Source: Pseudomonadota bacterium | GTDB taxonomy: Bacteria; Pseudomonadota; Alphaproteobacteria; Micropepsales; Micropepsaceae | Direction of reading: 5' to 3' | Length of the DNA stretch: 22,847 nucleotides | Assembly (NCBI GenBank): GCA_025360685.1 | Contig: JANYBR010000069.1 | Span: forward strand, 1-22,847 | Shown: piece by piece, positions 1 to 8,805 of the stretch | How the letters are laid out: the number at the start of each line of letters is the position of its first letter | Numbering within the stretch: the stretch's first letter is position 1 | The notes under the pieces: model-generated | The model's database searches: none | Seen by the model: the letters and a program-made list of their open reading frames with translations, nothing else | Told to the model about the DNA's origin: nothing | Program-made: the position numbers and the translations under genes

Positions 1-1
1 C

Positions 2-1432
2 ATTTCGCGCCAGCTTAGGTGGGGTCATCAGATTCCGGCCTGGTACGATGAGGAAGGGCAGATCTATGTCGCCGAGTCCGAAGGCGAGGCACATAAGCTT
101 GCGGGCGGAAAGAAGCTGCGCCGCGATCCCGATGTGCTCGACACCTGGTTCTCTTCCGCATTGTGGCCGTTCTCCACGCTTGGTTGGCCGGACGAGACGC
201 CAGAACTGAAGCGGTTCTATCCGACTTCGGTCCTCGTCACCGGCTTCGACATTATTTTCTTCTGGGTCGCCCGCATGATGATGCTGGGTCTGTGGTTCCG
301 CGACGACGTTCCGTTCAAGACCGTGTTCATCCATACGCGCGTGATCGACGAGCAGGGCTCGAAAATGTCCAAGACCAAGGGCAATGTCATCGACCCGCTC
401 GAACTGATTGATGAGTTCGGCGCCGACGCGCTGCGCTTCACATTGGCGCTGGCCGCCGGACAGAGCCGCGACATGCGCATCGGCCCCTCGCGCGTCGAAG
501 TGAACCGCAATTTCGCGACCAAGCTGTGGAACGCCGCGCGGTTCTGCGAGATGAACGGTTGCGTCACCAAGGCAGGCTTCGATCCGTCGAAGGTCGAGCT
601 GACCGCGAACCAGTGGATTGTGAAGGAGATCGAGATCGCAACCGAAGGCGCGAAAACCTATCTCATGGATCTTCGATTCAACGAGGCGGCCGGTACAGTC
701 TATCACTTTGTCTACGATATTTTCTGTGACTGGTATCTTGAAATTGCCAAGCCGATCTTTGCGGGTGCAGATGAACTCGCCAAGGCGGAAACGCGAGCCA
801 CGGCAGCATGGGCGCGCGACACTCTGCTGAAGGTGTTGCATTCGTTCATGCCTTTCATCACCGAAGAACTCTGGGCGCGCACCGCCGGCTCGGAAGGTCG
901 CGACAGTCTTCTGATTGAAGCTGCGTGGCCTGTGTTGACCGCTCCAGCCGCCTTCGACCAGGCTCAAACAGAGCTGGACTGGGTTATCGAATTGGTGAAA
1001 GGCGTTCGTTCGATCCGCGCCGAGATGAACGTTCCGCCATCGGCGCGCATCGCCTTACTGTTCAAAGGCGCGAGTGCGCAGTCTCTTGATCGTCTTGCGC
1101 GCAACAAGGAAATCATCTTGCAACTCGCGCGTCTGGTCGTGGCGGAGTCTGCTGAGGCGATGCCCAAAGGTACGGCACAGTTCGTACTCGGCGAGGTGAC
1201 CGTCGGCCTGCCACTGGGCGACGTCATCGATTTCGCCAGGGAACGTGCGCGCCTCGAGAAGGATCTCAAGAAGGCCAATGACGAAGTCACTCGTTTCGAC
1301 GCGAAGCTTTCGAACGAGCAATTCGTGTCGCGTGCGCCCGAGGATATCCTCAGCGAACAGCGCGAAAAGCGGACCGAGGCAGCAGCGCTTGCCGCCAGGC
1401 TGCAGGAAGCTATCGCTCGGCTGGCCCAATAG
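2..1432 (+). CDS. valS: Valine--tRNA ligase, C-terminal part (5' end outside window)
   Basis: Class I aminoacyl-tRNA synthetase that charges tRNA-Val in the cytoplasm. The frame is open from base 2, so the gene starts upstream of the window; about 476 C-terminal residues are visible. The first codons read ISRQLRWGHQIPAWY, the conserved block near the end of the editing insertion. DVLDTWFSSALWPFSTLGWP and the KMSK-type loop GSKMSKTKGNVIDPL follow (Thr replaces the last Ser of canonical KMSKS). Next come the anticodon-binding helical domain and a Lys/Glu-rich C-terminal coiled coil (LEKDLKKANDEVTRFDAKL) ending at a TAG, as usual for bacterial ValRS. The HIGH motif is not in the window. Nothing suggests the visible part is damaged. 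Confidence 0.96.
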   Translation: MSRQLRWGHQIPAWYDEEGQIYVAESEGEAHKLAGGKKLRRDPDVLDTWFSSALWPFSTLGWPDETPELKRFYPTSVLVTGFDIIFFWVARMMMLGLWFRDDVPFKTVFIHTRVIDEQGSKMSKTKGNVIDPLELIDEFGADALRFTLALAAGQSRDMRIGPSRVEVNRNFATKLWNAARFCEMNGCVTKAGFDPSKVELTANQWIVKEIEIATEGAKTYLMDLRFNEAAGTVYHFVYDIFCDWYLEIAKPIFAGADELAKAETRATAAWARDTLLKVLHSFMPFITEELWARTAGSEGRDSLLIEAAWPVLTAPAAFDQAQTELDWVIELVKGVRSIRAEMNVPPSARIALLFKGASAQSLDRLARNKEIILQLARLVVAESAEAMPKGTAQFVLGEVTVGLPLGDVIDFARERARLEKDLKKANDEVTRFDAKLSNEQFVSRAPEDILSEQREKRTEAAALAARLQEAIARLAQ

Positions 1433-1517
1433 ATTTACCCGTCAAATTTCTATTGGCGCCTTGAATGAAGGGAACTAAATCCTATATCGCGTGCTTCGAA
1501 AACCGGTACACCTCAGC

Positions 1518-1539
1518 CGCTCAGAATTTGGATTGAGCG
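1518..1539. repeat. Small inverted repeat in the ilvD leader
   Basis: CGCTCA (1518-1523) and TGAGCG (1534-1539) form a perfect 6-bp inverted repeat with a 10-nt loop. It lies directly upstream of the GAAAGG that would serve as ribosome binding site for the upstream mini-ORF at 1556. It could be a leader hairpin or an operator. A 6-bp repeat is short enough to occur by chance. Confidence 0.3.
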
Positions 1540-1555
1540 AAGAAAGGCGTAAAAC

Positions 1556-1591
1556 ATGCGAACAATTATGTTGCTGAAAAATGGAGCCTAA
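1556..1591 (+). CDS. Possible 11-codon upstream ORF/leader peptide before ilvD
   Basis: An ATG at 1556 preceded by GAAAGG at a good distance opens an 11-codon frame, MRTIMLLKNGA, ending in TAA at 1589-1591, only 9 nt before the ilvD start. It contains Ile and two adjacent Leu codons, suggestive for a gene of branched-chain amino acid synthesis. The run is much shorter than in classical ilv attenuator peptides, and no terminator fits between it and ilvD. If real, it more likely works by translational coupling, because the GGAG that could serve ilvD (1583-1586) lies inside it. It could also be fortuitous. Confidence 0.35.
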   Translation: MRTIMLLKNGA

Positions 1592-1600
1592 GCGCAGCAA

Positions 1601-3316
1601 ATGACCAAGTTCGATAAGTCCAAGCTGCCATCGCGGCACGTCACCGAAGGTCCGGAGCGTGCGCCGCACCGTTCCTACTACTACGCGATGGGCCTGACCG
1701 ACGCCGAGATCCATCAGCCCTTCGTCGGCGTCGCGTCCTGCTGGAACGAGGCCGCACCGTGCAACATCGCGTTGATGCGTCAGGCCCAGTCAGCCAAACG
1801 AGGCGTGAAGGAAGCGGGCGGGACGCCGCGCGAGTTCTGCACCATCACGGTCACCGACGGCATTGCGATGGGCCATGAGGGCATGAAGTCATCACTGGTC
1901 TCGCGCGAGGTCATTGCGGACTCCGTCGAACTCACGGTGCGCGGCCATTGCTACGACGCGCTGGTCGGCATCGCCGGTTGCGACAAGTCACTGCCGGGAA
2001 TCATGATGTCGATGCTGCGTCTCAACGTGCCGAGCGTGTTCCTGTACGGCGGCTCGATCATGCCGGGCAAGTTCAAGGGCAGGGATGTCACCGTCGTCGA
2101 TATCTTCGAAGGTGTCGGACAGTTCGCCGCGGGCAAGATGCCGGCCTGTGATCTCGATGAGCTTGAACGCCATGCATGCCCTGGCGCGGGCGCCTGCGGC
2201 GGCCAGTTCACCGCCAATACGATGGCCTGTGTTGCCGAAGCAATCGGTCTGGCGCTGCCCTATTCATCGGGTCCGCCTGCCGTCATCCTCGAACGCGATG
2301 ATTTTGCGCTAAAGGCAGGTCAGGCGGTGATGGAACTGCTGGCGAGGAATATTCGCCCGCGCGATATCGCAACGCGCAAGGCGTTCGAAAACGCCGCGAT
2401 GGTCGTTGCGGCTAGCGGCGGTTCTACCAATGCGGCACTGCATCTTCCGGCGATGGCGAACGAGGCCGGGTTCAAGTTCGACTTGTTCGACGTCGCCGAA
2501 ATTTTCCGCAAGACACCGTACCTGGCCTCGCTCAAGCCGGGTGGCCAATTCGTTGCCAAGGATATGTGGGAAGCGGGCGGCGTGCCTATGTTGATGCGCG
2601 CGCTGCTCGATGGCGGCTACCTGCATGGGGATTGCATGACCGTCACGGGCAAGACCATTGCCGAGAACCTGAAGGATGTGAAGTTCAATCCCGACCAGAA
2701 GGTGATGCGCGATACGAAGAGTCCGCTCGCTCCGACCGGCGGCGTCGTCGGACTTAGAGGCAATCTCGCGCCTGAAGGCGCCATCGTGAAGGTGGCGGGC
2801 CTCAAGCACACGCATCATCGCGGTCCGGCGCGCATATTCGATTGCGAGGAAGACGCGTTCGCCGCCGTCCAGCGACGCGAGTACAAGGAGGGCGATGTGA
2901 TCGTCATCCGCTACGAGGGTCCGAAGGGCGGTCCCGGCATGCGGGAGATGCTCTCGACGACAGCGGCGTTGTACGGGCAGGGCGTGGAGAATATCGCTCT
3001 GGTCACGGATGGCCGCTTCTCCGGCGCGACGCGCGGTCTATGCGTCGGACATGTCGGGCCTGAAGCGATGGATGGCGGACCGATTGGATTGCTGAAGGAG
3101 GGCGACATCATCGTGATAGATGCCGACAAGGGCACGATGGACGTTGAACTTTCTGCCGCCGATCTTGTAGAACGCCGGAAGTCCTGGAAACCGAAAGCGC
3201 CGTCGTTCAGGACGGGCGCACTGGCTCGTTACGCTAAAAATGTCGGACCTGCACGCGATGGAGCCGTCACCACGCCGGGAGCGGCCGAAGAAGTTAGGTG
3301 TTACGCCGACAGCTGA
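1601..3316 (+). CDS. ilvD: Dihydroxy-acid dehydratase
   Basis: Dehydrates 2,3-dihydroxy-isovalerate and 2,3-dihydroxy-3-methylvalerate to the 2-keto acids in valine, leucine and isoleucine synthesis. The 571-residue product matches the IlvD/Edd family in length and motifs. The three cluster-ligand cysteines characteristic of the family are visible: C47 in VASCWNE, C127 in GCDKSLPG and C199 in CPGAGACGGQFTANTMA. The C-terminal beta-barrel domain carries TDGRFSGATRGLCVGHVGPEA. The family also includes sugar-acid dehydratases, and sequence reading alone cannot fully exclude one, but the overall pattern fits IlvD. The gene stands alone, about 170 nt after valS. A weak GGAG 14 nt before the ATG and the mini-ORF upstream suggest its translation may be coupled. 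Confidence 0.93.
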   Translation: MTKFDKSKLPSRHVTEGPERAPHRSYYYAMGLTDAEIHQPFVGVASCWNEAAPCNIALMRQAQSAKRGVKEAGGTPREFCTITVTDGIAMGHEGMKSSLVSREVIADSVELTVRGHCYDALVGIAGCDKSLPGIMMSMLRLNVPSVFLYGGSIMPGKFKGRDVTVVDIFEGVGQFAAGKMPACDLDELERHACPGAGACGGQFTANTMACVAEAIGLALPYSSGPPAVILERDDFALKAGQAVMELLARNIRPRDIATRKAFENAAMVVAASGGSTNAALHLPAMANEAGFKFDLFDVAEIFRKTPYLASLKPGGQFVAKDMWEAGGVPMLMRALLDGGYLHGDCMTVTGKTIAENLKDVKFNPDQKVMRDTKSPLAPTGGVVGLRGNLAPEGAIVKVAGLKHTHHRGPARIFDCEEDAFAAVQRREYKEGDVIVIRYEGPKGGPGMREMLSTTAALYGQGVENIALVTDGRFSGATRGLCVGHVGPEAMDGGPIGLLKEGDIIVIDADKGTMDVELSAADLVERRKSWKPKAPSFRTGALARYAKNVGPARDGAVTTPGAAEEVRCYADS

Positions 3317-3324
3317 CCATGCCC

Positions 3325-3690
3325 TCAGCCAAAGACCGGACGCTCGTTTCCGAACCACAGCGGTGAGCGTGGCAGGTCGATAAATTTGCGTTCGTCTTCC
3401 AACAGTTCAAGCCCTGCCGCCTGACGCGCCGGTGTCGGATCGGCGAGAGCATCCTCAATGGAGTCCCACCAGAGCTCGGCTACCCCGTCAAACATCTCAG
3501 GGCCGTGGCGCGTTGTCCGTATTCCGTCATTGGCCGGATGTGTGAACGAGTGCATCTGCACATAACGGCGAATCCGCAATACCTCACGGTGCCTTGCCAC
3601 GAGCGGGGCGTGTTTCTCAAACCAATATTTCTGGAACGCCTCCCGGCTCAGGCCGGGCAGGCGGTGCAGGCAAAAGGTAAGCTTGATCAT
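3325..3690 (-). CDS. EthD domain-containing protein
   Basis: A small (121-residue) protein of the EthD/dimeric alpha-beta barrel superfamily. It begins MIKLTFCLHRLPGLSREAFQKYW and carries the typical FEKHAPLV segment and a late AELWWDSIEDA strand/helix. EthD-type proteins accompany catabolic oxygenases and other degradative genes; their chemical role is often unknown. A longer frame starts at 3708, but GAGGAG lies inside that extension about 10 nt before the ATG at 3690, so 3690 is the better start. Its 3' end abuts the ilvD end convergently (8 nt apart), and its 5' end diverges from the alpha/beta hydrolase gene. No specific substrate can be named. Confidence 0.8.
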   Translation of the reverse strand: MIKLTFCLHRLPGLSREAFQKYWFEKHAPLVARHREVLRIRRYVQMHSFTHPANDGIRTTRHGPEMFDGVAELWWDSIEDALADPTPARQAAGLELLEDERKFIDLPRSPLWFGNERPVFG

Positions 3691-3740
3691 CGCGAGTAGT
3701 CTCCTCACATTGCAGCTGCGGCACGCGAAAGGCGCACAGC

Positions 3741-5045
3741 ATGAACCTGGTATCGAAAACCTATTGGGCCGGCACGCCGTTCAACATGCGGCGCCTACCG
3801 GACGATTATGCCGTGGAAAGCCTGCTTCTCAAGGCGCCTGACGGACGGGAGCATCGCGGGCTGCTCTGGACATCGCGGAAGAATCCCGAGCCAAAGACCG
3901 GCGCAGTGGTCATGCACCCGCGTGGAGATTTCCAGCACCACTACGTCATTCCGCGATTGGTAGAGGCCGGGATCGCCGTACTTGCCGCTACGACACGCAA
4001 TCCCAACAACGACACGACAACGGTCCATGAGGAGATCGTTCTCGATGTGGCATCCTGTGTTTCCCACCTCAAAAACGCGCGCGGCGTTGGCAACACCGTG
4101 CTCATCGGCAATTCGGGCGGCGGCGCACTCAACGGTTTCTATCAATCGCAGGCGGTGGCGGGAAAAGGCGGGAGGCTGGCGACCACACCGGGCGGGCGGC
4201 CTACCAGATTGAATCAGGTCGAGATGATCGCCGCCGATGCCATGATCTACATCGCGGCGCACAAGGGCGAGGGGATGATCATGAACGAGATCATCGATCC
4301 GTCTGTCGTCGACGAACGAAATCCGCACCTGACTGACTCGTCGCTCGATATGTACGACGAGGCGAACGGCTTTCGCACGCCGGCCGAGCTTGACGGATCG
4401 GACGCGAGATGGAGCGATTACGACACTAGTTTTGTTACACGATACCGTGCAGCCCAACTGGCGCGCGTCGCGCGCATCGATGCCATCGCCCGTTCGCTTA
4501 TCGCCGAGAACGAACGCGCCGAACAGTTGCACGCCGACCCGGACTTTCAGAAATTGCCCACAGACCGTCAGCGCGACATCTTGCGCCGCGAAGCGTTCGA
4601 ACCAGTCATGACCATCTATCGCACCATGGCGAACCTTCACTATGTCGACCGACACCTCGATCCGTCGCCACGCGACTATGGCTCGATATTCTCGCCGCGG
4701 CCGGACCTGATGAACTGGAAGTTCATGGGCTTTGGCCGTTACGCGACCACGCATGCCTGGCTGTCAACCTGGTCCGGCGTGTCATCACACGCCAATCAGA
4801 TGGTCGATCTGCCGAAGATCACAGCGCCAACTCTTTTCATCAACGCCGGGAAAGACCAGGAAATCTATCCAGAGACCGACGCCAAACCCATGTTCGCCGC
4901 GGTGGCGGCCAGGGACAAAACCTATGTCGAATTCCCCGACGCCCAGCACTATTTCAATCCGCCGTTCGGGCAGAAAGACGCGCCTGACATCGAGAAAGTT
5001 ATGGATGCCGTTGTTCCGTGGATTCTCGACCGGTTCGGCGCGTAA
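3741..5045 (+). CDS. Alpha/beta-fold hydrolase
   Basis: A 434-residue alpha/beta hydrolase, longer than the usual 260-300 because of an insertion of roughly 150 residues (about 160-330) between nucleophile and acid. The nucleophile elbow is GNSGGG with Ser125. The probable acid is Asp372 in INAGKDQEIYP and the His is H403 in PDAQHYF. An early HPRGDFQHHYVIPRL segment (59-73) matches the oxyanion/HG-loop region. No signal peptide is seen, so it is probably cytoplasmic. An AAAGG ribosome binding site precedes the ATG. The divergent EthD gene and the downstream molybdenum hydroxylase suggest a catabolic role, perhaps ester or C-C bond hydrolysis, but the substrate is unknown. Confidence 0.82.
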   Translation: MNLVSKTYWAGTPFNMRRLPDDYAVESLLLKAPDGREHRGLLWTSRKNPEPKTGAVVMHPRGDFQHHYVIPRLVEAGIAVLAATTRNPNNDTTTVHEEIVLDVASCVSHLKNARGVGNTVLIGNSGGGALNGFYQSQAVAGKGGRLATTPGGRPTRLNQVEMIAADAMIYIAAHKGEGMIMNEIIDPSVVDERNPHLTDSSLDMYDEANGFRTPAELDGSDARWSDYDTSFVTRYRAAQLARVARIDAIARSLIAENERAEQLHADPDFQKLPTDRQRDILRREAFEPVMTIYRTMANLHYVDRHLDPSPRDYGSIFSPRPDLMNWKFMGFGRYATTHAWLSTWSGVSSHANQMVDLPKITAPTLFINAGKDQEIYPETDAKPMFAAVAARDKTYVEFPDAQHYFNPPFGQKDAPDIEKVMDAVVPWILDRFGA

Positions 5046-5152
5046 TTGACAGTGTTGGCTCGTATTTTGTGGCGTGGCGACGAGCGTGACGCCATCGTCG
5101 ACTGTGGTATGAATCGCGCTAGCGGTTAAAGCCCGAGGGCCTGGAGGATTCG

Positions 5153-5608
5153 ATGTCCATTCAACTAAAAATAAACGGCAAGATCCACGATTTGGATATC
5201 GAACCGGACGCGCCGCTTCTGTGGGTGATCCGAGACGAGGTTGGCCTGACTGGAACCAAGTTCGGTTGTGGCGTCGCGCAATGCGGCGCCTGTACCGTTC
5301 ATGTGAACGGCAATGCTCAGCGCAGTTGCGTTACTCCGGTCAGTTCGGTCGTCGGTGCGGAAATCACGACGATCGAAGGTCTGAGCGCGAACGGCCTTAC
5401 TCCGGTGCAACAAGCCTGGATCGATCACCAGGTACCACAATGCGGTTACTGCCAATCGGGAATGATCATGGCGGTGTCGGCGCTGCTCAAGACGAAGCCG
5501 CATGCGACTGACGAAGACCTGGCCTCCGCCGTCACGAATATCTGTCGTTGCGGTACCTATCCGCGCATTCGCAACGCCGTCCGCGCGCTTGCCAACGAGA
5601 AGGTCTGA
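5153..5608 (+). CDS. 2Fe-2S subunit of an IorA/CoxS-type molybdenum hydroxylase
   Basis: The small electron-transfer subunit (151 residues) of a xanthine oxidase-family molybdenum hydroxylase. The N-terminal plant-ferredoxin-like [2Fe-2S] domain has C39, C44, C47 and C59 (FGCGVAQCGACTVHVNG). The C-terminal four-helix domain binds the second cluster through C97, C100, C131 and C133 (QCGYCQSGM, ICRCGTYPRI). GGAGG lies just before the ATG. The molybdopterin subunit starts 4 nt downstream, so the two form a complex. No FAD (CoxM-like) subunit is nearby. That matches the isoquinoline 1-oxidoreductase/periplasmic aldehyde oxidase arrangement, where electrons pass to a cytochrome or other external acceptor. 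The symbol iorA would imply a substrate that is not shown here. Confidence 0.93.
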   Translation: MSIQLKINGKIHDLDIEPDAPLLWVIRDEVGLTGTKFGCGVAQCGACTVHVNGNAQRSCVTPVSSVVGAEITTIEGLSANGLTPVQQAWIDHQVPQCGYCQSGMIMAVSALLKTKPHATDEDLASAVTNICRCGTYPRIRNAVRALANEKV

Positions 5609-5612
5609 ACCG

Positions 5613-7835
5613 ATGGCTTCGACTCGCAGAATGGTCCTGCTCGGTGGTCTGGGTACCGCGGGCGCTCTGGTGGTTGGCTATGCTCTGTGGCCGAGCCATC
5701 GCCTCGAACTCGCGAACGCGATTGCGGCAAAGCCGGGCGAACGGTTTATCAACAATTGGATCAAGATCGCGTCCGACGACACCGTCACTGTTGTCGTTCC
5801 GCATTGCGACATGGGCACGGGTATCTTCACGGCATTGCCGCAAATGGCGGCCGAGGAACTCGATGCCGATTGGAGCAAGGTAAAAGTCGAGACGGCGCCA
5901 TCTGACTCCGTGTTTGCCAATGGCCCGCTGGCCGAGGGTTTTATACTTTCCACACAGAACATGAACGCAGACCAGATTCCGGCGTTTCTGCGAGGCACTG
6001 TCGCGAATACGTTCCGGACGGTCGCGGGATATATGGATCTGCAGGTTACAGGTGGATCGTCTGCGGTTCGCGCCACCGGTGTTTATGGCATGCGCATCGC
6101 CGGCGCCGCGGCTCGCGAGATGCTCGTGAAAGCGGCAGCAGCCCGATGGAACGTCAATGCTGCGGACTGCACGACAAAATCGAACCGGGTCCTGCACACC
6201 GCGTCGGGCAGGAGCTTCGGCTATGGCGAGCTCGTGGCAGACGCGGCTACCTACAGTCCATCGGAAAATCCAACGTTGAAGCCAAAGAGCCAGTACACTC
6301 TTGTAGGTAAATCAATTCCGCGGGTCGACATTCCGAAAAAGGTCGACGGCACGACGACCTATGGCGTCGACGTCACATTGCCCAACATGTTGTACGCCGC
6401 GATCAAGATTTCTCCCGTATTTGGAGGGAAGCTCACTTCCGTCGATCCAGGCGCGATAAGCGGACGACGCGGAATCAAGAAAGTCGTGCACCTCGACGAT
6501 GCCGTGGTCGTTGTCGCCGATCGATTCTGGCGTGCGCGCGATGCGGTAGCCGAACTCAATCCGGTATTCGACAATGGCGCCAACGGCACTGTCACGTCCG
6601 GTCAGCTGACTGCGCGTCGTTCGGCGGCGCTGAAGAGCGGCGATTTCAAGAAGGACATGACGACGGGAAACGGCGCGGATGCGCTGGGCGGCGCGCACCT
6701 GATCGAGGCGACCTACACCGTGCCCTATCTCGCCCATGCGACGATGGAGCCGATGAACGCGACGGCGATCTTCGAGGACGGTGCGCTCGAAGTCTGGTCA
6801 GGTACGCAAGACGGCCTCGGCGCTCGGGCGTTCATAGCCAAAACCGCGAATATTGCGATCGAAAAAGTTACGTTTCATCTGCTTCCGATGGGGGGCGGTT
6901 TTGGGCGCCGACTGCCCGGCTTCTTCAATTTTCTCGAACATGCCGTGCGTACGGCGATGGCCATGCCGGGTACGCCGGTGAAACTGATCTATACGCGCGA
7001 ACAGGACATGCAGCACGACTACTACCGACCCAACGTCACAAACCGTCTTCGCGCCTCGGTTGACCGTTCGGGCATGCCGTCGTCCTGGGTGAGCGACTAC
7101 ACCACCGACGCTGGCGCGAACAGCGAGGCGCACATCGTCTATAAAGTTGACAACCAGGCCTATCGTACGGCGAAGGTCGAAACGCACATACCGGTCGGAC
7201 CGTGGCGCAGCGTCGAAGCCTCCTGGCACGGCTTCTTCGTCGAGTCGTTCGTGGACGAGCTGGCGCACGCGGCTCGGAAGGACCCGCTCGAATATCGCAG
7301 GGAACTCCTCGCGCATTCTCCCCGTCATCTGGCGACACTCAATCTTGCTGCCGAGAAGGCCGGATGGGGTACGCCACTTCCGGCTGGCAAGGGACGCGGC
7401 ATTGCGATGGTCGAGAGTTTCGGCACGGTTGTGGCGCATGTTGCCGACATCACCATTGGACCGGACGGCGCTTTGAAGGTCGATCGCATCGTCAGCGCGG
7501 CAGATGCCGGTATGACGGTAAATCCCGACGGCATGAAGGCACAGATCGAGGGCGCCATCATTTACGGTCTGTCCGCTGCACTGAATGGCGAGATCACCAT
7601 CGACAAGGGAGCGGTCGTCCAGGCGAACTTCCCGGATTACGAAGTGGTCCGGCTCCAGACTTGCCCGGCGATCGAAGTGCACCTGCATGAAAGCGACGCG
7701 CAAATTGGCGGCGCTGGCGAGCCTGGTGTTCCCCCGGTCGCACCAGCCGTCGCAAATGCCATTTTTGCCGCGACGGGAATTCGCGTTCGCGAGCTGCCGT
7801 TCAAGAATCACAATCTGACGGTTGCTTCACGCTAG
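5613..7835 (+). CDS. Molybdopterin-binding subunit of an IorB-type aldehyde/N-heterocycle oxidoreductase
   Basis: The large catalytic subunit (740 residues) of a xanthine oxidase-family enzyme. The chosen ATG lies 4 nt after the small-subunit stop; the frame is open further upstream, but that part overlaps the small subunit. The N-terminus STRRMVLLGGLG followed by a hydrophobic stretch to about residue 27 looks like a Tat signal or anchor, placing the complex in the periplasm. The molybdopterin-binding motif GGGFGRR is at 427-433 and the catalytic Glu is E703 in GAGEPGVPPVAPAVANA. Family members oxidise aldehydes or hydroxylate N-heteroaromatics with water as oxygen donor. The substrate here is unknown. 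Dedicated maturation genes (XdhC-like) are not in the window. Confidence 0.92.
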   Translation: MASTRRMVLLGGLGTAGALVVGYALWPSHRLELANAIAAKPGERFINNWIKIASDDTVTVVVPHCDMGTGIFTALPQMAAEELDADWSKVKVETAPSDSVFANGPLAEGFILSTQNMNADQIPAFLRGTVANTFRTVAGYMDLQVTGGSSAVRATGVYGMRIAGAAAREMLVKAAAARWNVNAADCTTKSNRVLHTASGRSFGYGELVADAATYSPSENPTLKPKSQYTLVGKSIPRVDIPKKVDGTTTYGVDVTLPNMLYAAIKISPVFGGKLTSVDPGAISGRRGIKKVVHLDDAVVVVADRFWRARDAVAELNPVFDNGANGTVTSGQLTARRSAALKSGDFKKDMTTGNGADALGGAHLIEATYTVPYLAHATMEPMNATAIFEDGALEVWSGTQDGLGARAFIAKTANIAIEKVTFHLLPMGGGFGRRLPGFFNFLEHAVRTAMAMPGTPVKLIYTREQDMQHDYYRPNVTNRLRASVDRSGMPSSWVSDYTTDAGANSEAHIVYKVDNQAYRTAKVETHIPVGPWRSVEASWHGFFVESFVDELAHAARKDPLEYRRELLAHSPRHLATLNLAAEKAGWGTPLPAGKGRGIAMVESFGTVVAHVADITIGPDGALKVDRIVSAADAGMTVNPDGMKAQIEGAIIYGLSAALNGEITIDKGAVVQANFPDYEVVRLQTCPAIEVHLHESDAQIGGAGEPGVPPVAPAVANAIFAATGIRVRELPFKNHNLTVASR

Positions 7836-7856
7836 AGCCGAAGGCCGCGTTCGGCT
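7836..7856 (+). terminator. Stem-loop immediately after the molybdenum hydroxylase operon
   Basis: AGCCGAA (7836-7842) and TTCGGCT (7850-7856) form a perfect 7-bp stem with a 7-nt loop, starting on the base after the stop codon and followed by TTGTTCG. The position suits transcript-end protection or weak termination. The T-tract is too poor for a confident intrinsic terminator. Confidence 0.4.
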
Positions 7857-7923
7857 TGTTCGTGGCAGGGTCGTTCTTTACGATACTTGGCTGCTACGGA
7901 GTCGCGCGCGGGGGCGAAAGACG

Positions 7924-8805
7924 ATGCCGTTTCTGACGCGTGCCGTTTTTCTCGGGGCCGTGCTTGCCTGTGCTGGGGTCGCCGGCGCGCAGCCCGCGCA
8001 GGACACGAGTGACCGCATCGCGCTGTTCCAGCCGACCAGCATCACACGCTCCGGGTTGCGCGAGGCACATGTAGTAGCGCTGACTTTCGACGACGGACCA
8101 AACAAGTACACAGTCCCCGTACTCGATGCCCTGAAAGTCATGAACGTCAAGGCGACGTTCTTCATTGTTGGGCACATGGCGCACCTTCACCCCGACCTTC
8201 TGTTCCGCATTGCCGATGAAGGACACCTCCTCGCAAATCACAGCGCCACGCATTCGATTTTAAACGGCCGGTTCGATCAAAACCCGCGACTTCTGATCGA
8301 CGAACTGCGCGAGGTTCATGACTTGATTGCACCGCTCATGCATCCGGCGGACAAATTCTACTTCCGGGCTCCCTATGGTCTTTGGCGATCGGAACACGCC
8401 GAAATCCTGAACTCCGATCCTGTTCTGCGAAACTATGTTGGGCCGGTCTATTGGGACGAAGGTGGAATCACGTCGGTGACCGGTGATGGCTATATGATGA
8501 GCGCCGCGGACTGGAGCTGTTGGCGTCACGACTTGACGCCTGAGATCTGTGCCAAGGGCTATTTGCGCGAAATTCGTCGCCACGATGGCGGCGTGGTGCT
8601 CCTGCATTGTATCCATCGCCAATCGGCCGCGCTGGTGGAGGCGATGGTCCCTGCACTCATCGAGGAGGGCTATCGTTTCGTGCGTGTCGATCAGATTCCG
8701 GAATATCGGCAGTACGAAACTCCACCCGGCCCGGCGAAGGTTGCCGAAAGCGATGATGCGGCCAAGCGCTATGCCGATTTTGTTCCGCGGACCCTCTTGA
8801 AGTGA
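7924..8805 (+). CDS. Secreted polysaccharide deacetylase (NodB/CE4 family)
   Basis: Removes N- or O-acetyl groups from a polysaccharide or peptidoglycan-like substrate with a metal-dependent CE4 active site. From ATG 7924 (GGGGGCGAAAG upstream) the protein is 293 residues. It starts with a cleavable signal peptide ending near AGVAGAQ (residue 22). Visible CE4 motifs are TFDDGP (motif 1, D56/D57), NHSATHS (H106 and H110, metal ligands), FRAPYG (motif 3, R148) and a late VVLLHCIH (motif 5). The frame is open upstream to 7822, but that start lacks a signal peptide and overlaps the previous gene. The product is probably periplasmic or extracellular. A hairpin separates it from the molybdenum hydroxylase, so it may be a separate unit. 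Confidence 0.87.
   Translation: MPFLTRAVFLGAVLACAGVAGAQPAQDTSDRIALFQPTSITRSGLREAHVVALTFDDGPNKYTVPVLDALKVMNVKATFFIVGHMAHLHPDLLFRIADEGHLLANHSATHSILNGRFDQNPRLLIDELREVHDLIAPLMHPADKFYFRAPYGLWRSEHAEILNSDPVLRNYVGPVYWDEGGITSVTGDGYMMSAADWSCWRHDLTPEICAKGYLREIRRHDGGVVLLHCIHRQSAALVEAMVPALIEEGYRFVRVDQIPEYRQYETPPGPAKVAESDDAAKRYADFVPRTLLK

Noticed and set aside
5046..5152. TTGACA at 5046 as a sigma-70 promoter for the molybdenum hydroxylase genes
   Set aside because: No acceptable -10 hexamer at 16-18 bp spacing; probably chance.
6798..7811. 337-codon minus-strand frame under the molybdenum hydroxylase gene
   Set aside because: Fully antisense to a gene with catalytic motifs; no family features. The same applies to the 319-codon frame at 3795-4754 under the hydrolase.
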